From: Cristatella mucedo
Taxonomy: Eukaryota > Bryozoa > Phylactolaemata > Cristatellidae
Assembly: GCA_009760855.2 (NCBI GenBank)
Contig: WPIO01000266.1
Span: 1 to 64,000, forward strand
DNA: 64,000 nt
Reading direction: 5' to 3'
The notes under the pieces are model-generated. The model searched no databases. It saw nothing but the letters and a program-made list of their open reading frames with translations, and was not told the DNA's origin. The translations under genes and the position numbers were made by a program. Positions 36,880-52,801 of this stretch are shown piece after piece. Numbering within the stretch: position 1 is the stretch's first letter; every line of letters starts with the position of its first letter.

Positions 36880-36945
36880 GTTTCTACGACCCACACAGAG
36901 AAACAAATCTCTTTCTGAGGCGCTTGCATGTGCTGTAAGGTGTGA
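36880..36945 (-). mobile_element. LINE family A tail fragment
   Basis: CAAATCTCTTTCTGAGGCGC and TTGCATGTGCTGTAAGG correspond to the reverse complement of the family A 3' region. Confidence 0.45.
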
Positions 36946-37284
36946 GCTGCCAACTATCAGCGACGCTGTTTAAACCCTTGACCCAAGTTCGCAGTGGTTC
37001 ATCTCTAACGGTGCGCTTCAGTTGCTTACGTAGAGGCTGAATAGGAACCATCGCCTTCAGCAGGCCGACAGCCTCGACCAGGTGCAAGAGAAATAGCTAA
37101 ACGCTCCTGCGGGAGGCGCTACACAAGGTGAGCGCTGCTGAAGTTGCCGCGCCACAGCCCGGATGGCTTCGCTGCGATGCCGACCGATCGGGCCCAGCAA
37201 GTGTGTTCGGTTTGCTGTCGAGTGCTCGACCACTGCCTACAGTTACGCAGACTCGGCAGAGGTCCGACGTAACCGTAGCAGATG

Positions 37285-37620
37285 TCACATAGCACCACCC
37301 AATATCTTATCACAGCACTGGCTCTTCGTCAAGCAGGCACTCGACTTCACACATCACTCACCTTGTCTCTGAATTTCAGCTCGGGCTCGACCCCATACGA
37401 CTCTGCTTCCTACTAATCAGGTCTTTCAGAGCCAGCTCAGCTCTAACACGAATTGTTTAGCTGTGCCTCTTAGCTGTGCCTCAACATTTTTGGAGACCTG
37501 GTACAGCTTCTATGCCCAAGGCGTGGATTGCACGGCCGATGGAAGTCATGACATCCCCCTTACCTACATGTCATTTAAAGGATGCCAAAACGCCACCTTT
37601 TTTCGCAGATCGCTCTGCAA
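37285..37620 (+). mobile_element. LINE family A relic, C-terminal ORF
   Basis: The plus strand reads APPNILSQHWLFVKQALDF (signature LHWLPVKxRIDF), followed by PKAWIARPMEVMTS (PxxWNSLP block) and HLKDAKTPPF. It is truncated and carries stops. Confidence 0.6.
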
Positions 37621-43240
<5,620 letters not shown>

Positions 43241-43244
43241 CCTG

Positions 43245-43385
43245 AAAATGTAATTCCATTTGAGAGCGCCCCAAGAGAGAACTTCTCTATTCAGCGCGCT
43301 TCACTTATGCCCGCCGGCCTCGAGCCTACGACCTCGGCTCAGACGTTGGCCTCGGAGCGACGCACCTTAACCGCTGGACAAAACC
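43245..43385 (-). mobile_element. tRNA-derived SINE, head and tail
   Basis: The minus strand starts GGTTTTGTCCAGCGGTTAAG (A-box region) with a B-box block CGAGGTCGTAGGCTCGAGGC. It then has GTGAAGCGCGCTGAATAGAG and a GGGGCGCTCTCAAATG tail. Same architecture as 46,326-46,480 and 48,775-48,955. Confidence 0.75.
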
Positions 43386-43435
43386 AAACACAAACGACAC
43401 GTCATGCACGCAAGTGCACTCGCATATTTCGTAAC

Positions 43436-43516
43436 TTATGCGGAGCTCATGCGAGAGCTCTCCCAGATGCGCTCGCGCGCGAATCTCGGAGAGCGCTCGC
43501 ATGAGCTTCTGCATAA
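43436..43516. repeat. Long imperfect inverted repeat, 28/29-bp arms
   Basis: The arm 43,436-43,463 (core GCTCATGCGAGAGCTCTCC) pairs with 43,488-43,516 (core GGAGAGCGCTCGCATGAGC) with about one core mismatch. The loop is CG-rich and itself partly self-complementary. It abuts the tRNA-like head of the SINE at 43,245-43,385. Confidence 0.75.
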
Positions 43517-43896
43517 ATTCTATAAATAAAAAAAATATATCTGCACACGGCACGCACACACACTCGTTCATATGTGTCACTCTCGTCTCGGCGGCACTGC
43601 TCTTCTGGAGAGCGCAAAGCGCAAGCCACAAAGCGCAAAGCACATTGCTTTGCTCACCGCACAAGTGCAGCCGCAGTTTGCAAAGAGTTCACGCCCGCAA
43701 TGCGTGTAAGCCCAAAGAGATGCCGGCTGACAAGCAGCATACGCTGGAACCAGCGATCATAGAGAGAGTGGAAGTTCTTTTCCTTTTTTTTCGTTTTCCC
43801 GGAGGTGGGGCCGCAGCAGCACTCCAGGCGATTGTGGCAGCGGCTGCCTACAGCGGGCCCCCCGGCTCGAGACTCACTCACCCCGGTTCACCTCAC

Positions 43897-44189
43897 GCGC
43901 CGCCCGGTCGCAGCGTCGCTGCCCCTGCGCGCCAGCTCGCCTTTTCGCCGGTCGGTAGGTTGACGCGCATTCAGGCAGACGGAGACGGCCGGCACTGCAG
44001 GCTTGCTCGGTGGCAGCGCATCGACGACCTTGAGTTGGCCGCGCAGGTCCTTCTTGGTGAGGTGGTCGAGCATGCGTGCGTCCACCCAGGCACTCCATGC
44101 AGGCAGCGCGGTACTGTGCGGCAGGCCAAGCGAACCGGCAGCCACTCGTTGCCAATCCACTCGTGGCTCATCTCCCCGAACGCCAGAGG
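43897..44189 (-). CDS. PPFIA: Liprin-alpha exon 13 of those visible: SAM2 domain, frame-broken
   Basis: The minus strand starts after an acceptor (CTGACCGTTTAG) with PLAFGEMSHEWIGNEWLP, the hallmark entry of the liprin-alpha SAM2 domain. Then the frame changes. QYRAACMECLG lies in a second frame and VDARMLDHLTKKDLRGQLK in a third, so several small insertions have occurred between about 44,060 and 44,130. Another shift appears near the phrase HRASLQC. The end reads TDRRKGELARRG (family LNYDRKELERRR) up to a donor at GCGC/GTGAGG. The domain order and the phase-0 junction with the previous exon are right, so locus identity is firm. The reading frame is not intact as sequenced. Confidence 0.85.
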
Positions 44190-44317
44190 CTAAACGGTCA
44201 GAGGAGCGCCCACAAGCGAGGGTCGAGGCGCCGCACGATTCGCGATTAGCAACCCCGAAGCGATCCTGCAGGAGAGCACGCAGCAGCAGCAGCGCAGTGC
44301 TGCAGCTGCAGGCCATG

Positions 44318-44772
44318 CAGAGAGGAGAGAGAGCAGAGAGAAGCGAGACGTCACGAGAGAGAGAGATACGAGGGAGAGAGAGAGGAGAGAGAGATGGGAG
44401 AGGGGGAGAGTTGAGAGAGAGCAGAGACATGAGAGAGACTTAGACAAGAGACAGACAGGACCGCAGACAGACAGACAGACAGACAGACAGAGAGTCGAGA
44501 GAAGAGAGAGAGAGAGAGAGAGTATAGAGGGAAAGAGAGAGAGAGAGAGAGGAGAGAGAGAGGATCCGAGGAGAGAGAGATAGCAGTGATAGACAGAGAC
44601 AGACGACAGACATTACAGAAAGAGAGCGACAGAGACAGAGAGACAGACAGACAGACAGACAGAGACAGAACAGACATTCGAGCGACAGAGACCTCAGAGA
44701 GCAGAGAGAGAGGAGAGAGAGAGAGGGATCAGACCTATAGCGACACAGACAGACAGAGAGCGACAGAGAGAG

Positions 44773-44808
<36 letters not shown>

Positions 44809-44836
44809 CGAGAGAGAGAGAGAGAGAGAGAAAGAG
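44318..44836. repeat. GA-rich / AGAC-rich microsatellite tract
   Basis: Over 500 bases of GA, GAC and ACAG units, including pure AGAC runs at 44,462-44,490 and 44,640-44,660. Lies in the liprin intron between the SAM1 and SAM2 exons. Confidence 0.95.
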
Positions 44837-44934
44837 CTCAGGCCATTGCTGCTCTCCAGTTTAAACTGAAACGTTATGCAGCGCTGTCTTGTCAGAAGTG
44901 CATAGGCAGCTTGATGCTCATGCTGCAAGTGTAG

Positions 44935-45235
44935 TAAGCGTTTTTTGATAACAATAAGAATATAAATTTACTATAGCACACTCAGAGAACCGAATCTCTT
45001 TCTTGGCACTTTACATTTGCTGCAAAGGAAGCATGGTCGAACGGTTAATGGTAGCATGCTCAATGACAACAAGCATAACATTGTTAGAGGTGCCATTCAC
45101 AAGGTTTTTAGCATGCAAATATGGTTAGTGGCAGCATGTACAATTGAGCAGCACACATAAGGACACAAAGAATGAATCACACTGACTTTACTAAATGCTG
45201 TGGTGATTAAATAGGTGCTTTTGAACTTGAGACTT
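44935..45235 (-). mobile_element. LINE family A 3' end
   Basis: Reverse complement of the 3' UTR and tail: GAACCGAATCTCTTTCTTGG, TTTACATTTGCTGCAAAGG and GGTTAGTGGCAGCATG are shared with 56.7 and 57.7 kb. Confidence 0.7.
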
Positions 45236-45242
45236 GAGACAT

Positions 45243-45645
<403 letters not shown>

Positions 45646-45725
45646 GCACCCGTGTGCACCAGACAGCCGGCAGGTTGCAAGCTAACAAGGCTGAGCACTT
45701 GTGCTTCGAGCCGTCTTCTGCTCAC

Positions 45726-45928
45726 CGATGGAGCCGTGCGAGGCGAGAGCGGTGCAGTGATGCTGACCATCTCTTGTATGGCGAGGCGCAGCTTCAGTCG
45801 ATGCAGTGGATTGCTAATGCCGATCTCACGCTGTATCTCTTGATCGGACAGCGAGGCCCATGATGGCGCCCACTTTTCACGTTGGCACGACACGCAGCCA
45901 CATACCAGGCCGGCATGCCGACCCACAG
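45726..45928 (-). CDS. PPFIA: Liprin-alpha exon 12: C-terminal part of SAM1, with two single-base insertions
   Basis: It follows CTCTCTTGTAG on the minus strand and starts [20 protein letters not shown], joining in phase 0 to the previous exon. It ends with [18 protein letters not shown], then [18 protein letters not shown] at a donor TCG/GTGAGC. Both halves are textbook liprin-alpha SAM1, but they lie in different frames. An extra G in AGTGGGCGCC and an extra G in ATGGGCCTCG account exactly for the change. Without them the exon is 201 nt (67 codons) and stays in phase. Both errors are G-run expansions, which favours sequencing error over decay. Confidence 0.93.
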
Positions 45929-46325
45929 CTACAAGAGAGCAGCAGAGCTCGATTAAAGGTCGATGAAGATCCTGCAGACCAGAGCTGCGGTCGATCGATG
46001 AAGCTTGTAGCTTGTGGGACTCAGGGCTCACTCGCACACGATGGCACACTGCTCGTGCTCTCCTGCTTGTACTGCTCTCGTCTCGTGCGTCACAAAACTG
46101 GTAAATTTTCAGGCTTTCTGCTCAGCACTGACGAAAGGAGTGTCTTAATTATTCCGAAGAAATGCTGTACGTTTGGGCAGATTTCTCAGCAGCTGCCTAA
46201 TATTTGAAGATGGCTACTGCTGTGCCCACATTGTCAAATGTCAACCTTGGCACTGACTATCGACCGAGCGCTCAGCGCTTGCCTGCTTCAGTTTCAACTT
46301 AATCTCTTTCTAGGCACTGTATACA

Positions 46326-46480
46326 CGATGGTTTGGCCCAGTGGTTAAGGTGCTGGCCCCGACCAAGGTCTGACCGAGGTCGTGGGCTCGAGCTCCGTGG
46401 CATATGTGAAGCGCCTGAATAGGAATTAAGTTATCCTAGGGTGCTACACAAATGAATTATATTTATATTTATACATGCTT
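46326..46480 (+). mobile_element. tRNA-derived SINE, complete head and tail
   Basis: GGTTTGGCCCAGTGGTTAAG carries a good A box. GAGGTCGTGGGCTCGAGC carries the B box about 30 bases later. Then TGTGAAGCGCCTGAATAGGA, AATTAAGTTATCCTAGGGTG, CTACACAAATG and an AT-rich tail follow. The tail is the same module that ends the family A LINEs, suggesting that the LINE enzyme moves this SINE. Confidence 0.8.
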
Positions 46481-47348
46481 TCAAGGAAGCATGATCAAAT
46501 GGTTAATGGTAACAAGCATAACATGGTTGGAGGATTTTGGCATCTCCCATCAGCAACCGTCATGTAATTCACGTTAGATAGCAAATATATAGCCTGCTTC
46601 TGTCTCGGTGTGAAACCATGCCAGTCTTTCTCTGGCTATTCCTTCAGCAAGCATACACTTGCAACAATCATTGTCCATTCGACTGGCAGCAGACTTGTCC
46701 TGTCAGAGGAGTCACACTACAGCGCACTCGATTACAGCATAACTCGATCAATTTGATCGACCAATTGATCGACCAATTGATCGATCACGAAGATGTAGCT
46801 CTTCTGTCACACCGAGAGAGGCAGCATTCTGACAACCCAGCGGCTCGTGCAGTTAGCACGGAGGAGCATACATGGGGTGGGCCGGCCGTCGGTAGCACTG
46901 CCGCTGCTCGAGTAGTGAATCCAAGCCGCACGGCACACCGAATCCATGCACGGGTCAAGGAATCACTGTACGGAAGAAGCATGGCCACACAGGATCGCTG
47001 GGGGTGTGGCAGGGTGATGGCTGGTTAGTACTGGCCTCCTCCACTCGGCTCCCCCACCCCGTTGCTAAGGAGCTGGCCACAGCACCAGCACAGGCTGGGG
47101 ATCACGATTGACATCGTTTCTCGATTCCTTGTCGACTCGTTGGGCTTGCCAGCCGATACAGTGCATGACTCCCTAGAAGCCAGCTCAGCACTCGCTGCAC
47201 GGCTTGGCCGTGTGGCGATTGCTGAGCGATTGCTGATTGCGATCGCTGATTGCAATCGCTGATTGCGATGGCGATTGCTGGGATTGCAATCGCCGTGGCT
47301 CAGCAATCGCCGCAAGGCTTGGCCGTACCGCCCTCTCCGACTGCTGCT

Positions 47349-47349
<1 letters not shown>

Positions 47350-47400
<51 letters not shown>
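47350..47400. repeat. (CAG)17 trinucleotide repeat, CTG in the liprin transcript
   Basis: Seventeen CAG units on the plus strand preceded by three CTG units, so a small hairpin can form at the border. It lies about 100 bases past the donor of the exon at 47,507-47,588, inside an intron. The polyGln/polyAla/polySer frames across it are artefacts. Confidence 0.9.
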
Positions 47401-47401
<1 letters not shown>

Positions 47402-47506
47402 TCGCAGCATGGCCCTCAGTGCCGCACGGTGTGAGCTCCCCTCCGATCGGCCATGCGATCTTGAGAAGAAAGCACGATAGCACGGGCAGGGCTTCGTGCT
47501 GAGTAC

Positions 47507-47588
47507 CTCGAGCCAAGCGACGACGGTGGGCCCGTTCCACAGGGCAAACGGCGTGCCTGCTTTCATGGCCTCTTCCAGCAGCTCTTCC
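47507..47588 (-). CDS. PPFIA: Liprin-alpha exon 11: start of SAM1
   Basis: An 82-nt minus exon after the acceptor CACACCTCTGTTTAG. It reads [20 protein letters not shown], then TVVAWLE at a donor GAG/GTACTC. In liprin-alpha the motif [25 protein letters not shown] opens the first SAM domain. It enters with one base completing a lysine codon from the preceding exon (AA|G) and leaves in phase 0 to LWVGMPAW. Confidence 0.95.
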
Positions 47589-47684
47589 CTAAACAGAGGT
47601 GTGGATGAGGAAAAATTAGCGATGCAGTGATGCAGAGCTCGAGCAGTGTGCAGACTCGATCAACGCTGGCGATCAGCGACTCAC

Positions 47685-47775
47685 TTCTTCTTCCGGCGCC
47701 GGTCGTGGTCGCTCAGCTTGGAGAAGATGCGATTGTCGGCCGCGCGAACGCCTCGTTGTGCCGTCAGTGGCAGAG
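47685..47775 (-). CDS. PPFIA: Liprin-alpha exon 10: linker before SAM1
   Basis: A 91-nt minus exon between a strong acceptor (CCTTTCATCTTGCAG) and donor AA/GTGAGT. It encodes ADNRIFSKLSDHDRRRKKK, matching the basic DKRLKKKHELLEE linker of the family once joined to the next exon. It enters in phase 1 (G|CT) and leaves in phase 2. Confidence 0.9.
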
Positions 47776-48195
47776 CTGCAAGATGAAAGGCAGCGTAACT
47801 ACGTAGGAGGCAGCCTTGTTCGCTCTACCCCCCCCCCCGGAAGACGAATCGGCGAAAGCGCCTCTCGTGCCCAGCGTCGGTTTGCTAACGACTGCATGCC
47901 ACACATGGGCAGGGCTAACTAACAATATCCGATTTCATAGAAGAAGGGCTTGCCTTTGCACCGATTTCTGTGGCTCCCGATGCCAGTGAAGCTCTCTACT
48001 GCTGCCGGGCAGGAGAGGGAGTGTGGTTTCACTCGTTTCTTGCAAGTAAGTCTCTCAAAACAGATTCTCTCAAAATTACAATGACTCAAAGAGCAACGTA
48101 AACAGATAGCAAGTTTTCTAATGCACATCTAGGGTATAATCGAAGTGATCTGTACATTAATTATTATTTATCACACATATACTGCAAACAATGGG

Positions 48196-48790
48196 ATTGA
48201 ATCGATCCTGTGGCAGGCTGAATGGCCATTTGAGTCGCTTGCACCAGCCTACCTATCACCTCCTCTACGACTGTAATGTGATCTCCCCCCACCTGCTACT
48301 CAACATCTAGTCAACTCGCCATCCCTCGTGCCCTACATTGAATATTTTCGTGATCGATTCTTCAGCTAGCTTGTACCGAAAATCTGGAACTCGCTTCCAG
48401 CTGCATTCACTGCCTGCAATGACCTTGCATCATTCAAGTCACCGCTGTTGCAAACACATCGGTTCCAGTCAGCTTTCCCTTTGCCTCAGTAAACTTGACT
48501 TCGTGACTTCCCCGTGAGCTGCTATTCATGCTTGGACCCTTAGTCCAGGATTCCGTGCTAGCTAGAGGCCTTGGTAATCAGGACGGGGCGGGGCTGCTAT
48601 GAGCGTGTTCCTGCTTCTTGTTACAAGCTGGCCTAAGCATCGTGCCCGCATGTTACCCTGCACGTCACAAAACCTTGGTAGCTGTTTCTATAGCAGTGAG
48701 CTGTAAAGCGCCCGGATTGAGATTTACTTCTCCCAGGAAACTATATAAGCAAGCTATTATTATTTTAATATTATTGTTATAAAATATAAT
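48196..48790 (+). mobile_element. LINE relic, C-terminal ORF and tail
   Basis: The plus strand reads LAPAYLSPPLRL, then VPKIWNSLPAAFTACNDLA and SFKSPLLQTHRF, a clear ORF2 C-terminus (APxYLSELL... WNSLP... FKSxLKTxLF). A 3' UTR follows, ending in TGTAAAGCGCCCGGATTGAG and ATT-rich sequence at 48,755-48,780. Opposite in orientation to the host liprin gene. Confidence 0.85.
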
Positions 48791-48955
48791 TCATTTATAT
48801 AGCACCATTAGAGAACTTAATCTCTATTCAAGCGCCTCACATATGCCACAGGGCTCGAGCCCACGACCTCACGACCCACGACTTTGGTCGGGGGGGGGGG
48901 GGGGGGGGGGGGTCAGCACCTTAGCCACTGGGCCAAACCAGCTCGCATGATTAAG
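48775..48955 (-). mobile_element. tRNA-derived SINE interrupted by a 23-G run
   Basis: The minus strand gives GGTTTGGCCCAGTGGCTAAG (A box) and AGGTCGTGGGCTCGAGCCC (B box), then the GCGCTTGAATAGAGATTAAG tail. Between the boxes is an uninterrupted run of 23 C (G on the plus strand, 48,890-48,912), where the full copy at 46.33 kb has ordinary sequence. Confidence 0.85.
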
Positions 48956-49327
48956 GACTGGGCATGACTTCACTGGCTGAATGAGGCATACGTGTAGCTC
49001 AGCTCGTGTTTGCAGGGCAGGCAGACTGACATGTCTAACAGACCAGAGGTCAGACCGGTAAGGCCGGATGTCAGACCAGAGGTCAGACAAGACGAGGTGA
49101 ATGCTAGTGTGCGTCTCGAAGACCCAAGCAGCCCTTGCAGTGCTGGTGCCATTGGACAGGTGCCGCTCACAGATCTCTTGCTAGTTAAAATTCTTTGTCT
49201 GTTTGGTGTAAAACGACATCTCAAGACTCATAGCTCACGAATAGATACAGCTATTTAACCCCGTTGCCGGTTTTCTGGTCTGATTGCTTCTGCAGTGGGC
49301 TGATTTGTACCGATGCTCACAGAAACT

Positions 49328-49441
<114 letters not shown>

Positions 49442-49597
49442 CTCTCCATCACCGTATCTTTCTGCCTCTTTCCTCTGTCTTGCTCTCCCTCTACCACCGT
49501 GTCTCTCTGTTCTATCTTGCTCTCCCAATGTCTGTCGTCTATGTCTCTCACTCCTCCCAAGGGAGCCGGAAGGGATGGAGAAGGGGAGAGGCTGTGT

Positions 49598-49721
<124 letters not shown>

Positions 49722-49764
49722 CAGACAAACAGATTGAGAAAAACGAAAGTAGAAAAAGACAGGT

Positions 49765-49865
49765 TCTAAATGCTTCATTCGTATAGTGCCCTAAGAGAAT
49801 TTGAATACTCGATTCAGGTGCTTCACATATGCTATATGGCTCGAGGCCACGACATGGTTCGCTAA
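49765..49865 (-). mobile_element. SINE tail with partial head
   Basis: CATTCGTATAGTGCCCTAAG, AGAATTTGAATACTCGATTC and then CATATGCTATATGGCTCGAG reproduce the order tail, linker, B box on the minus strand. The A-box side is lost. Confidence 0.6.
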
Positions 49866-50252
49866 AGGCAAGCATGAGAGCTGATGCTTAGAAATAGGCG
49901 GCGATGGCTGCTGGGAGCTGAATGACGATCAGCACGACCTGAGCCCGATGCCGATGCTTTAATGGTTTTTGACATCTGCAAGACATAGAACAACGAAGCA
50001 AATTCTACCAGTGTGACTTCTGAATGAGTCGTTCGGCGAACGCAGTGGTTTGTGGCAGAGGGACGGCAGCGAGAATGGCATTGACGATTGCCCTTCCGGA
50101 GTCCAGTGGTGCATGCCAGCATCTCGAGAATCTCAGGCAAGCATGCATGGGTAGTTGCCCTCTCGTCTCTCTTTTTTTTTGGCCTTCTCTGATCTGAGTG
50201 CACCGCTGAAGCACGTCACGGCCGCTACATGGCGCTGGCAGCAGTCACTCAC

Positions 50253-50539
50253 CGGGCTCGGCTGAGCTGCTGCCAGCGCCAGCCGCCACCAGCGGCGGTG
50301 CCCCACCGGGCGTGACGCTCGCTTTGCGCTGGGCGACTGGAGTGGCTTGCTCCAAGTCGCCGGCCCTGGGCTTCTCTTTTTTGCTGCCTCCTCCGCTGCC
50401 GCCCGCACTGCTGCTGCTGTTGGCGCCGAAGATGCGCCCGATGGAGCTGCGAAAGCTGCGCTTCTTGGCCGTCGTCTGCTTCCGCAGCGACTCCTGGCTA
50501 CTGTCGTTGCTGCTGTGAGGGCTGGGCGTGCCCTCTGAG
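50253..50539 (-). CDS. PPFIA: Liprin-alpha exon 9: SSQxSL / SSIGRxFG region
   Basis: A 287-nt minus exon after TCACGACAG that ends at a donor CCCG/GTGAGT. It encodes SNDSSQESLRK, then KKRSFRSSIGRIFG, the highly conserved NSSQDSLHK... GIKSSIGRLFGKKEK block of liprin-alpha. A Ser/Gly-rich and Ala-rich low-complexity extension (about 50 residues) follows where vertebrate proteins have a short KKEK linker. It enters by completing a Gly codon (GG|C) and leaves in phase 1. Confidence 0.95.
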
Positions 50540-50604
50540 CTGTCGTGAGCGTTGGAAGAAAATGCAATGAGAATGAAAAATAACAACAACAATTGGTCGT
50601 CACA

Positions 50605-50645
50605 GCATCCTAAGAGAACTAATGCGCTTTACAGCTAGCTGCACG
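50605..50645 (-). mobile_element. LINE family A tail fragment
   Basis: CCTAAGAGAACTAATGCGCTTTACAG-like sequence; a short remnant of the tail 65 bases upstream of the exon. Confidence 0.4.
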
Positions 50646-50649
50646 AGAG

Positions 50650-51382
50650 CAGGTAGCCAAGGCTTACTGACATGCGCAGTCCCAGGCTTAGACAAGCATG
50701 CACAAGAGAACAGAGCTACAATGCCGAGGCCACCATGCAAAGGCACACAAGGAGCCGCTCAGGGCTTTCTTTTATTAGGGTACCTGGTCAGACGCATGCG
50801 CTGAGTAACGCACTTGTCAGCACACCGCGGAAATAAAAACGACATGTTCACTGGGATGAAGGGAACGCACTGCGCGTCTCAGGCAGGACCCAACTGCAGG
50901 GTAGGACCTGACCCTGCAGGGTTTGTTTAGCAAGGCACAAGTGATATCTAAGGGGGCTCGCTGTGGATAGGCACTTGAGAGAAGGAGGAAAAACGTCGAA
51001 TACCATTCTGACAGATCCAGAGGAAGGGAAACGGCTCAGACAAATGCTCTGCCTATTCTAAAAATCCAGTGATGCTCCGAGCTTGTTCGAGAGGCCATAA
51101 CCAAGCGGTAGCTCAGCAGCACAAATGGCGCCACCAGACAAACCAGCTCGTACGAGCTGGTTACGGCTAGTGCCGCCAATGCACAAGGTGTGCATCGGCA
51201 GCACTGACTGAAAGAAACGGTGGTGCGCAACTCCAGTAGCTAGTGTCTGGGGCACGTGACTCTGCAAATGGCGGCATCATACCTGGGACGGACTCGGATG
51301 TGCAGGCTTAATGGATGGACCACATGGTTCGTGTCGGGGTCGGGGTGGGGTCGGTCGGTCGGTTGAGGCACCGATCACTCAC
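50650..51382. other. Liprin intron, nothing recognised
   Basis: Only incidental open frames. A GGTCGGGG-type G-rich stretch at 51,330-51,362 precedes the next exon border. Confidence 0.5.
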
Positions 51383-51603
51383 CCCCGTGAAGAATCGTCC
51401 TGCTGCCGCTGCGGCGCGCCGCCTCCAGCCGACATGGAGGCCGCTGCGGCCGCCGCAATCTGCTTGATGCGCAGTGAGCGAGGCGTCATGGGCGGCGGGC
51501 TCGACTCGCAGCGAATCTGCCGTGTCTCGTCGCCACGGTGCCGATCCTCTGCTGACTCTCCTCCACCGGCACCGGCCAATGAGCCACTCGCCATGCGGGC
51601 ACT
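51383..51603 (-). CDS. PPFIA: Liprin-alpha exon 8: I(K/R)CE(T/S)SPPP region
   Basis: On the minus strand it encodes TRQIRCESSPPPMTPRSLRI, matching the family block ATIKCETSPPPTPRALR, then an Ala-rich stretch. It ends SSRG at donor GGGG/GTGAGT in phase 2, which the next exon completes. The start is uncertain. A phase-0 acceptor at GATCGCAG (position 51,603) fits, but the tract before it is not pyrimidine-rich. The frame is open upstream to a stop near 51,653, and beyond that stop a protein-like KRTLAQLDVLNR lies in frame. The exon may therefore be longer with one base error. Confidence 0.85.
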
Positions 51604-52195
51604 CTGCGATCGTGCTAGCTCGCTAGCTGCCGGCTGCTGCTCGCGCGCGAGTCAGCGATTCAGTACGTCGAGCTGCGCTAGGGTGCGCTTGCACTCTCAA
51701 AGACGTGCTGGCGGGCACAGCCAATCGGTGCGCACACCAACGGCTGCTGCAGACAGGGCAGGGCAGGGATGAGCGCAACGGAGCAATGCGAAATGGCCCA
51801 TGCCTGCTGCGGCACAGAGCAGAGAGCGGAGAGCAACGCTGAAGCGGCTTACCGAGATGGCACCTGTCACACTGCGTGCCATGTGGCCGCTATTATTGCC
51901 AGCGGCCATGCTGCTCCACTGGTGATGCAGCAGCATTCCGGGCGGTGCCTGAAAGATTGAAAGAACCTGGCCTGCTGCCACACTAGCTATCTGGTCAACG
52001 GCCCCAAGGAACTGCCAAGGCCAAGCTTGCGCTTTCGTCCACGCTGTTTCCTGAAAGAGGGATGCCAGGTCACGTGAGAGCGCTTCCGAAAGCCTGCAGT
52101 GGCAGGTTGGTGTGCACTCCTCTCAGCACACCCTGCCCTGCCGTCTGTCCGCCCTAAGCTGGCAGGCAGGCCAGAAAAGGCAATTTCTCCTCCCT

Positions 52196-52520
<325 letters not shown>

Positions 52521-52557
52521 AGCCACGACTGTGTCATTTTGGATGGTCGGCACGTAC

Positions 52558-52801
52558 CGTGTTGTACTTCTGGAGAGGGTAGTCTTTCGAGGTGAGCGAG
52601 GCGCGCGACGTGACACTCGAAGCAGAGGCCAGCGAGAGCATGCTCTTGGTCGGTGTCGAGCGGCCACTCAGCGGCGGTGACGGCTGGTCGAACGCTCGCC
52701 AGCGGTCGCTCAGCGCATCGAGCCGACTGCTGCTGCTCCCCACCTGGCTCTCGATGGCGACGGCACGCAGCTCTGTGCACTCCTTCTCCTCCTGTATGAG
52801 C
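52558..52801 (-). CDS. PPFIA: Liprin-alpha exon 7: LIQEEKE... SPPLSGRSTP region
   Basis: A 244-nt minus exon that begins by completing an Arg codon, then LIQEEKECTELRAVAIESQV (family LIQEEKESTELRAEEIETRV). Later comes SPPLSGRSTPTKS, matching the conserved SPPLSGRSTPK. It ends DYPLQKYNT at a strong donor ACG/GTACGT in phase 0. The acceptor is CATCGCTTATCCAG. Two diagnostic liprin-alpha motifs in one frame make the call secure. Confidence 0.97.

Larger units (their letters stand above)
45929..47506. other. Liprin intron with SINE/LINE debris and a CTG tract
   Basis: Holds a family A tail piece near 46,285-46,325, the SINE at 46,326-46,480, a 3' UTR fragment at 46,475-46,545, the ATTGATCGACCA tandem at 46,744-46,790, GCGATTGCTGATTGC-like units at 47,215-47,310 and the CAG/CTG tract at 47,350-47,400. 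No coding recognised; the 136-codon plus frame at 46,618-47,028 has no known domain. Confidence 0.5.

Noticed and set aside
47237-47566. PolyGln / polyAla / polySer / polyCys open frames
   Set aside because: They come from the intronic CAG/CTG tract. Only the part encoding [19 protein letters not shown] is real exon.
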